From an uncultured Gammaproteobacteria bacterium (GTDB lineage: Bacteria > Pseudomonadota > Gammaproteobacteria > GCA-2729495): 11,879 nt of DNA. The stretch covers positions 3,739 through 15,617 of the forward strand of contig CAMYJV010000072.1 in NCBI GenBank assembly GCA_947258805.1, written 5' to 3'. Made by a program: the position numbers and the translations under genes. Positions 7,077 to 11,879 of the stretch are shown here, one piece after another (position 1 is the first letter of the stretch; the number at the start of each line of letters is the position of its first letter). The notes beneath the pieces were generated by a model. It had not been told where the DNA came from, did no database searches, and was given only the letters and a program-made list of their open reading frames with translations.

Positions 7077-7913
7077 TCAGCGCTCGGCGGTGATATAGAC
7101 GATCCAGCCGGCATCAGCCTCGCCCTGCTCGTCGGGCGTGAACTCGCCGTCGCCCTCTCCATCCTCATCGGTGCCCTCCCAGTACACGGTTATCCGCTGA
7201 AAGCCGGCCTCGGCAAGCACTTCGCGAATCTCCGGCAGGGTCCACATTCGCCATTCATAGCTGAAGGCCTTCTTCAGCTTGGAGCCATCGGGAAACTTGA
7301 AGTGGATATGGCACAGCATGTCGCCGCTGATCGGGTGATAGCTGGCCTGATCCCAGACGTAGGTGAAATTGTCGTATTTCGTTTTTTCCTTCATTTCCTC
7401 GAAGGCTTCGTGCCCGCCGAAGGCATCGAGAAACAGGATCCCGTCGGGCTTCAGGCCCCGACAGGCCGCGCGAAAATAAGCCCGCAGCTCATCGCGCGAC
7501 TTGAACAGGTAGTAGCTGAAATTGAACGCGCCGACGACGTCTACGGGTTCAGTCACGACATCGAGCACGCTGTCCTGGCAGAGCTTCATTCGAGCCTGCT
7601 GATCGGGCCGCATGCCAGCGACGTGGTGACGGCGACCCCAGTCGAGCACCTCCTCATCAATATCCACGCCTATGGCCGACTGCTCCGGCCCCTGGCGGAT
7701 CCATTCGCAGGCCGCCGCGGCCGTGCCGCAGAAATCCTCGCGAAAACTCACCGGATTGCGCCCGCGAAGTTCCTTGAAGGTATCCACAATGAACTCGATT
7801 TCCGACTCCACGTTTTGCACAGACTCTTCGTAGAGTTCGTGCCGGTCGGCCTTCTCGGCCATGGTCAGGGAGCGCGTCTCCGCGTGCAAAACCTCATCAT
7901 TTCTCGCAGCCAA
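7077..7913 (-). CDS. class I SAM-dependent methyltransferase, substrate unknown
   Basis: Predicted cytoplasmic methyltransferase of 278 aa. The SAM-binding Rossmann half shows motif I REDFCGTAAAACEW (58-71), in which the usual DxGxGTG is the variant EDFCGTA. The acidic loop follows as GVDIDEEVL (D84), then QDSVLD (113-118), AFNFSYYLF (129-137) and a GLKPDGILFLDAFGG strand near 153-167. The C-terminal third has a Trp/Tyr-rich sheet and a notably acidic stretch, WEGTDEDGEGDGEF, before a final WIVYITAER. This looks like a small family of its own, and I cannot name the substrate. The start is a TTG at 7913 backed by AGGAG at 7927-7923 (9-base spacer). The first ATG (7862, codon 18) has no well-placed ribosome site, so TTG is preferred. 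It sits between dusA (117-base gap with hairpins) and the cyclase gene. Confidence 0.88.
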   Translation of the reverse strand: MAARNDEVLHAETRSLTMAEKADRHELYEESVQNVESEIEFIVDTFKELRGRNPVSFREDFCGTAAAACEWIRQGPEQSAIGVDIDEEVLDWGRRHHVAGMRPDQQARMKLCQDSVLDVVTEPVDVVGAFNFSYYLFKSRDELRAYFRAACRGLKPDGILFLDAFGGHEAFEEMKEKTKYDNFTYVWDQASYHPISGDMLCHIHFKFPDGSKLKKAFSYEWRMWTLPEIREVLAEAGFQRITVYWEGTDEDGEGDGEFTPDEQGEADAGWIVYITAER

Positions 7914-7922
7914 GGTGCTGAA

Positions 7923-7927
7923 CTCCT
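7923..7927 (-). promoter_or_regulatory. ribosome binding site that decides the methyltransferase TTG start
   Basis: AGGAG on the minus strand lies 9 bases before the TTG at 7913. It is the best Shine-Dalgarno match in the gap and argues for the 278-aa product rather than initiation at the internal ATG 7862. Confidence 0.65.
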
Positions 7928-7969
7928 GTTTGTGAATAATGGACGCCCCCGCAACAACAAGTGTCTTTT

Positions 7970-8006
7970 GCGGCCTGCCGAGGCCTCTTGCTGCGGAAGG
8001 CCGCAG
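7970..8006. other. two tandem hairpins with a competing long-range pairing
   Basis: In the dusA-methyltransferase gap, CTGCGG-AAGG-CCGCAG (7991-8006) is a perfect 6-bp hairpin. GGCCT-GCCG-AGGCC (7972-7985) is a second perfect hairpin of 5 bp. GCGGCCT (7970-7976) can instead pair with AGGCCGC (7998-8004), which would break both. On the minus strand the structure is followed by an A-run, not a U-run, so it is not a classical terminator. It may cap the dusA mRNA 3' end or act in the methyltransferase leader. Confidence 0.5.
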
Positions 8007-8030
8007 TGTCGCCTACTGGCGCCGCAAACA

Positions 8031-9008
8031 TCAAGCAGCGGCTTCAAAAACTTCGAGAGATTGCAACAAGGTTCCTGCATCCGCATCCGGGCGCGACGCT
8101 GTCTCGGCCAGGTAGCGTCGCCAGCGTGCCGCGCCCGGTTGCCCTGCGTAGAGACCGTGCATGTGCCGCGTAATATGGTGCAGGCGGGCACCCTGGTCGA
8201 TCTGCGCCGCTGCATACGCGGCCATCAGCCGGACCACCGCGGCACGATCGGGCAGCTCAGGCCTGGCCCCTCCGAGGCAGCGGGCCTGCAGCAGCGCGAG
8301 CAGACAGGGGTCGGCATAGGCCTTGCGCCCGAGCATGACTCCATCCACCCGCGTGAGTTCACCCATGGCTTTGTCGACGCTGTCGATGCCGCCATTGAGG
8401 ACGATTTCTAGCTGCGGAAAATCCTGCTTCAAACGATGCACCCGATCGTAACGCAGCGGCGGGATGCTGCGGTTTTCCTTCGGCGACAGTCCCTGCAGAA
8501 TGGCTTTACGGGCATGGACGATGAATACGCGGCAGCCGGCCGCGGCCACGGTGCCGACGAAGTTCGCCAGGAATTCGTAGCTGTCATGCGCATCGATGCC
8601 AATGCGGCTCTTCACGGTGACGGGGCCGTCCCAAGCCTCGGCCAGCGCGCGGACGCAGTCGGCCACCAGTTCCGCATCGGCCATCAGGCAGGCGCCGAAA
8701 CGGCCCGATTGCACACGGTCGCTCGGGCAACCCACATTCAGGTTCAGTTCGTCATAGGGGTAACCGGCCCGCACAGTCGCAGCCGCGCGGTGCAGGATTT
8801 CCGGCTCGCTGCCGCCGATCTGCAACGCGACCGGATGTTCGCCGGCGTCGAATGCCAGCAGCCGCTCCGGGTCGCCGTGCACGATGGCCCGGGCCGTGAT
8901 CATCTCGGTGTAGAGGCCGACGTCGGGAGCCAGCAGCCGGTGAAAATACCGGCAGTGACGGTCCGTGCAGTCCATCATCGGGGCCACGCAGATGCGGTGC
9001 TGCATCAT
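8031..9008 (-). CDS. dusA: tRNA-dihydrouridine(20/20a) synthase DusA
   Basis: FMN- and NADPH-dependent enzyme reducing U20/U20a of the tRNA D-loop to dihydrouridine. The 325-aa product matches the DusA subfamily along its length. APMMDCTDRHCRYF (9-22) begins the TIM barrel and binds FMN. YTEMITARAIVHG and HPVALQIGG follow. The catalytic Cys is C94 in NLNVGCPSDRV, and CPSDRV is the DusA hallmark. K133 is in VTVKSRIG, H165-A-R-K168 comes next, then LSPKENR, NGGI (205-208) and VMLGRKAY. ITRHMHGLYAGQPGARWRR-like sequence (with AA before RWRR) and a C-terminal helical tail complete it. The start is the first of two adjacent ATGs (9008); the frame is open further upstream only because it is antisense-free overlap with the ligase gene, and that part has no Dus similarity. 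No strong Shine-Dalgarno site is seen, and the 29-base gap to the ligase gene suggests cotranscription. Confidence 0.96.
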   Translation of the reverse strand: MMQHRICVAPMMDCTDRHCRYFHRLLAPDVGLYTEMITARAIVHGDPERLLAFDAGEHPVALQIGGSEPEILHRAAATVRAGYPYDELNLNVGCPSDRVQSGRFGACLMADAELVADCVRALAEAWDGPVTVKSRIGIDAHDSYEFLANFVGTVAAAGCRVFIVHARKAILQGLSPKENRSIPPLRYDRVHRLKQDFPQLEIVLNGGIDSVDKAMGELTRVDGVMLGRKAYADPCLLALLQARCLGGARPELPDRAAVVRLMAAYAAAQIDQGARLHHITRHMHGLYAGQPGAARWRRYLAETASRPDADAGTLLQSLEVFEAAA

Positions 9009-9037
9009 GCCGCTACCGCTGTCGCCACGGCCCTCCG

Positions 9038-10177
9038 TCAACTCAAGCCCCGGGCGCTTTCCTCGATCAGGAAGTCCACTACCTCCCGCAAGGCCTCTTT
9101 CTCGCTGGCGCCTGCGTGGCACGCTCGCTCGTAGACTTTGACCTGCCGATGGGCGCTGGTGCCACGGGTCAGGATCTCGCGGGCCTGCAAAACCTCGTCG
9201 ACGCAGCCCAGGGCTTTGGCGTCTTCGTGGATCAGGCCCAGGATCTCTTCCATTAGCTGCGGCAACGGCACGATGGTGCCCTTGGCCAGGTCCAGCAGGC
9301 CTTCGTCCATCCCGTAGCGCATGGCCCGCCAGCGGTTCTCGTTGAGCAGCATCGGGCTGTAGATACGCCAGCGCTGATTGTTCTGACGGAGCCGGTACAG
9401 ACTGCGCAGCAGGCAGATGGTGATGGCCGCCAGCGACACCGCGTCGTCGAGCCGGGTACAGACATCGAAAATTCTTGTTTCCAGGGTCGGATAGCGTGCG
9501 CTCGGTCGCAGGTCCCACCAGATCTTGGTCGCGTCCTCGAGCAAACCTGCATTGATCAGGACGTCGACGTGGCGCTGATACTCGGCGTAGCTTTCGAAGT
9601 ATTCAGGGAGTCCCGTCCGCGGCAGGTTGTCGAAAATGGTCAGCCGGTACGAGCGCAGGCCCGTCGCCTGCCCTTCCCAGAAGGGTGACGAGGTGCTGAG
9701 CGCCAGCAGGTGTGGCAGGAAGTAGCGCATCTGGTTCAACAAATCGATGCGCAGTTCGTCGTCTTCGACGCCGACATGGACATGCATGCCACAGATCAAC
9801 AATCGCCTGGCCGCGGCCTGCATCTCCTTGGACAGATCGTTGTAGCGGCTGACCCGGCTGGTCTGCTGCTCGGTCCAGAGGGCGAACGGGTGGGTCGACG
9901 CGGCGATCGGCGCCAGGCCCTCGCTGCCGGCCACGTCCACCACGACGCGTCGAAGGCGTTGCAGGTCTTCCCTGGCCTCCGCGATGGTCCTGCACACGCG
10001 CGTGCCCACCTCGATCTGCGAGCGCAGGAATTCCGGCGAGACCTGCTTGGGGGTGAGCCGCTGACACTCGGCGAGTATGGATTCGGGCGGATCGCTGACC
10101 AGGTCGAGGGTAGCGCGATCGACCAGGAGGTACTCCTCCTCGATGCCGATGGTAAAAGTCGGTTCGCGGATGGCCAT
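9038..10177 (-). CDS. YbdK-type carboxylate-amine ligase (GCS2 family)
   Basis: ATP-dependent ligase of the glutamate-cysteine ligase 2 family (E. coli YbdK, 372 aa; here 379). These enzymes form an amide or peptide bond between a carboxylate and an amine. YbdK itself has only weak glutamate-cysteine ligase activity, and the natural substrates are mostly unknown. Motifs are the metal-binding GIEEEY (11-16), QIEVGT (54-59), ASTHPF (93-98), ICGMHVHVGV with H132 and H134, SSPFWEGQATGLRSYR (163-178) and WWDLRPSARYPTLETRIFD (220-238) with E233 and R235. All expected metal and substrate residues appear intact. The ATG at 10177 overlaps the stop of the upstream hydrolase gene by one base (TGATG), with no separate ribosome site, so translation is probably coupled. 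The amide-hydrolase neighbour suggests a common substrate class. A true glutathione role is not supported by context. Confidence 0.93.
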   Translation of the reverse strand: MAIREPTFTIGIEEEYLLVDRATLDLVSDPPESILAECQRLTPKQVSPEFLRSQIEVGTRVCRTIAEAREDLQRLRRVVVDVAGSEGLAPIAASTHPFALWTEQQTSRVSRYNDLSKEMQAAARRLLICGMHVHVGVEDDELRIDLLNQMRYFLPHLLALSTSSPFWEGQATGLRSYRLTIFDNLPRTGLPEYFESYAEYQRHVDVLINAGLLEDATKIWWDLRPSARYPTLETRIFDVCTRLDDAVSLAAITICLLRSLYRLRQNNQRWRIYSPMLLNENRWRAMRYGMDEGLLDLAKGTIVPLPQLMEEILGLIHEDAKALGCVDEVLQAREILTRGTSAHRQVKVYERACHAGASEKEALREVVDFLIEESARGLS

Positions 10178-10995
10178 CAGCCCGACCAGTGCACGTACAG
10201 GGAGCGGTCGTCCAGCACCGGCAACAAGGCTTCGGCCAGTACGTCCGCCCAGTGCTCGACGCCTTCGTCCGTGGTGATGAGGTCCTGGCGCACTTCGATA
10301 GACACGTGGGGCAGGCCCTCCGCCTCGGCATGGTGATCGACCGTGAAGTCCGCCGGATGCTTGCCCGAGTATGGCTCATTGTCGCCTACCTGCAAGCCCG
10401 GAACCTGCCGCAATCGGGCCATCACCGGTACCGGCACTCGCGGGTCCTTGTCCCACAGGATGCCTATCTGCCACGGTCGCGACTGCCCGTTCATTGACGG
10501 GGTGAAACTGTGGATGGCAATGAGTGCGGGCGCCGCCGCCAGCGCCTCCAGCCCTGCCAGCTGATCGCGCACGGCGTGATGATAGGGCCAGTACAGGGTC
10601 TCCGCCCGCAGCTCGCGTTCAGCGTGCCCGAGCCGGTCGTTGCCGGGCACTTGCACACCGTCGGAGATTTCAGGAAAGGCAGACGGGTCATCCAGCCGCC
10701 GATTGCAGTCGATGACGAGCCGGGAATAGGCGGCGCGCACGGCGGGTATCTGCAGGCGCCGCACCAGCTGAGCAGTCAGCGCCGAGGCACCGATATCCAG
10801 CGCAATGTGATCGGCGAGCTTTGCGGGCGGCAGGCCCAGCGTGCCCAGGGCCGACGGAATGCGCGCGGCAGCATGGTCACAGACCAGCAGCGCCGGCCGC
10901 GGTCCCGCGGCGCCAATACATTCAAAGGGCGCAGGTTCATCCGGCGCCAGCAGGCCCGCACCGCTGGCCTGGGATGGCTGGCTCGCTGTAGTCAT
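10177..10995 (-). CDS. N-formylglutamate amidohydrolase family protein
   Basis: Predicted zinc-dependent amide hydrolase of 272 aa. The family type activity is N-formylglutamate to glutamate + formate (HutG of histidine degradation), but no hut gene is nearby, so another N-acyl or isopeptide substrate is likelier. Motifs are LLVCDHAAARIP (36-47; usual form CEHA..RIP), the HIALDIGA segment (63-70), YSRLVIDCNR, AIHSFTPSMNG with a further His, and the C-terminal FTVDHHAEAEGLPHVSIEVRQDLI with further potential metal-site His and Glu. The ATG at 10995 has GGAGG at 11006-11002, 6 bases upstream. An open extension to 11130 has no family similarity. It heads the leftward gene group and is coupled to the YbdK-type ligase by TGATG. 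It resembles the stand-alone family seen beside such ligases in other genomes rather than HutG proper. That last comparison is from memory. Confidence 0.88.
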   Translation of the reverse strand: MTTASQPSQASGAGLLAPDEPAPFECIGAAGPRPALLVCDHAAARIPSALGTLGLPPAKLADHIALDIGASALTAQLVRRLQIPAVRAAYSRLVIDCNRRLDDPSAFPEISDGVQVPGNDRLGHAERELRAETLYWPYHHAVRDQLAGLEALAAAPALIAIHSFTPSMNGQSRPWQIGILWDKDPRVPVPVMARLRQVPGLQVGDNEPYSGKHPADFTVDHHAEAEGLPHVSIEVRQDLITTDEGVEHWADVLAEALLPVLDDRSLYVHWSG

Positions 10996-11018
10996 CAGGT
11001 CCCTCCAGATTGATCTGC

Positions 11019-11048
11019 ATATTCGTGGCGGTGGGCCGTCATCGTCAA
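11019..11048 (-). promoter_or_regulatory. candidate promoter for the hydrolase-ligase-dusA group
   Basis: The minus strand has TTGACG (11048-11043, 5/6 to the -35 consensus) and, 18 bases on, GAATAT (11024-11019, 3/6 to the -10) in the 136-base divergent gap with galE. The -10 is weak, so this is only a candidate. It is the best seen upstream of the 10995 start. Confidence 0.3.
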
Positions 11049-11131
11049 TAGTGGGCAACCGTGATCGGCCTCGTAGATGCGCAGGAGCCCGTGGGTTATC
11101 TTCGCCGCTCTCCGGAGCAGAGGCAGACATA

Positions 11132-11879
11132 ATGAGCCACGGAACAGTCCTGGTGACCGGCGGCGCCGGCTACATTGGCAGCCATGTGGTCCGCCAGCTG
11201 GGCGAAAGCGCCGAAAGGGTGCTGACCCTCGATAATCTCTGCACGGGTTTTCGCTCTGCGGTATTGCACGGCGCACTGGTGGTTGGCGACACCGGCGACC
11301 GCGACCTGGTCACCCGCCTGCTCGCCGAGCAGGGTGTGGACACGATCATGCATTTTGCCGCGCACACGGTGGTTCCCGAATCGGTTGCGGAACCGCTGAA
11401 GTATTACGGCAACAACACCTGCTCGAGCCGGAACCTGCTGGAGTGCGCCATGGCGGGCGGTGTCCGCCACTTCGTCTTCTCCTCCACGGCAGCGGTCTAC
11501 GGCATCCCGGGCGGCGGCCGAGCGGCCGAGGACAGCGTCACGGCTCCCATCAATCCTTACGGCACGTCGAAACTGATGACCGAGTGGATGCTGCGAGACC
11601 TGTCGGCAGCGTCCGACTTCCGTTACGTATCCTTGAGGTATTTCAACGTCGCCGGGTGCGACCCGGAAGGGCGAATTGGCCAGTCAACACCGAAGGCCAC
11701 ACTGCTCACGAAAGTGGCCTGCGAAGCGGCCGTGGGCAAGCGCGACAAGGTTTACGTGTTCGGCACGGACTACGATACGCCGGACGGCACGGGCGTACGT
11801 GACTACATCCACGTGGAAGACCTGGCCGGGGCGCATCTCGACGCGCTGGCCTACCTGCGCGGCGGCGGCGACTCGCAGA
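11132..11879 (+). CDS. galE: UDP-glucose 4-epimerase, 3'-truncated by window
   Basis: Extended short-chain dehydrogenase/reductase that interconverts UDP-glucose and UDP-galactose with bound NAD, supplying sugars for envelope polysaccharides. The first 249 residues are in the window and the frame is still open at the last base. The NAD-binding GGAGYIGSH is at 10-18 and the acidic end of beta-2 at D34. HFAAHTVVPESV (74-85) follows. The catalytic triad is T119 in SSTAAVYG, Y143 and K147 in YGTSK. LRYFNVAG, the sugar-nucleotide loop TPKATLLTKVA and GTDYDTPDGTGVRDYIHVEDLA follow in GalE order. T119, where E. coli has Ser, is common in the family. The ATG at 11132 has AGAGG at 11119-11123 with an 8-base spacer. 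It diverges from the hydrolase gene. No clear sigma-70 promoter was found for it in the gap. Its exact epimerase specificity cannot be read from sequence. Confidence 0.94.
   Translation, partial: MSHGTVLVTGGAGYIGSHVVRQLGESAERVLTLDNLCTGFRSAVLHGALVVGDTGDRDLVTRLLAEQGVDTIMHFAAHTVVPESVAEPLKYYGNNTCSSRNLLECAMAGGVRHFVFSSTAAVYGIPGGGRAAEDSVTAPINPYGTSKLMTEWMLRDLSAASDFRYVSLRYFNVAGCDPEGRIGQSTPKATLLTKVACEAAVGKRDKVYVFGTDYDTPDGTGVRDYIHVEDLAGAHLDALAYLRGGGDSQ

Noticed and set aside
7302..8411. 369-codon plus-strand open frame across the methyltransferase, the gap and part of dusA
   Set aside because: Both minus-strand genes have intact family motifs; the plus-strand translation is low-complexity and unrecognised, and no ribosome site supports it.
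9009..9518. 170-codon upstream extension of the dusA frame
   Set aside because: It overlaps the ligase gene out of frame and has no Dus similarity; the DusA fold starts at the ATG pair at 9008.
10996..11130. 45-codon upstream extension of the hydrolase frame
   Set aside because: GGAGG directly before the ATG at 10995 and lack of family similarity upstream.
11514..11529. Tandem 8-base repeat (gcggccga twice) in galE
   Set aside because: The frame stays intact and the encoded residues fit the family in this loop, so a recent disruptive duplication is unlikely.

Overview
The window is a dense, high-GC stretch of bacterial chromosome with ten protein genes. No RNA gene, mobile element, CRISPR array or prophage was found, and every intergenic gap is under 150 bases. 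The protein set points to a gammaproteobacterium. DapE, DsbB, TsaB, YoaA and DusA all align closely with the enteric proteins, and the yoaA-tsaB order is the one known from E. coli. The GTP-type PEP carboxykinase, the cyclase-FHA fusion and the high GC content fit a non-enteric lineage better, such as Xanthomonadales-, Steroidobacter- or Woeseia-like bacteria. That placement is an inference by eye.

Left block (1-4230): the 3' three quarters of dapE (lysine/peptidoglycan precursor synthesis) runs rightward. Its stop codon overlaps by 4 bases the stop of a leftward group read as yoaA -> tsaB -> dsbB: a DinG/XPD-type Fe-S helicase, a t6A tRNA-modification subunit and the membrane oxidase of the disulfide system. 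yoaA and tsaB overlap by 4 bases (GTGA); dsbB follows after about 54 bases and may have its own promoter.

Middle (4231-5973): pckG, GTP-dependent PEP carboxykinase, faces rightward from a promoter with a perfect TATAAT. The same near-palindromic -10 element could also serve yoaA in the other direction.

Right block (6082-10995): five leftward genes. In transcription order they are an N-formylglutamate-amidohydrolase-family gene, a YbdK-type carboxylate-amine ligase (TGATG overlap), dusA, an orphan class I SAM methyltransferase and a class III nucleotide cyclase fused to an FHA domain. The first two form an amide-hydrolase/amide-ligase pair and are the best candidate for an undescribed pathway. 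The last gene appears to have its own promoter, and the methyltransferase is preceded by two tandem hairpins.

Right edge (11132-11879): galE (UDP-glucose 4-epimerase) faces rightward and is cut by the window end.

Most genes are housekeeping. The points worth a second look are the ligase/hydrolase pair, the His replacing the transition-state Asn of the cyclase, the shared -10 between yoaA and pckG, and the hairpins ahead of the methyltransferase.
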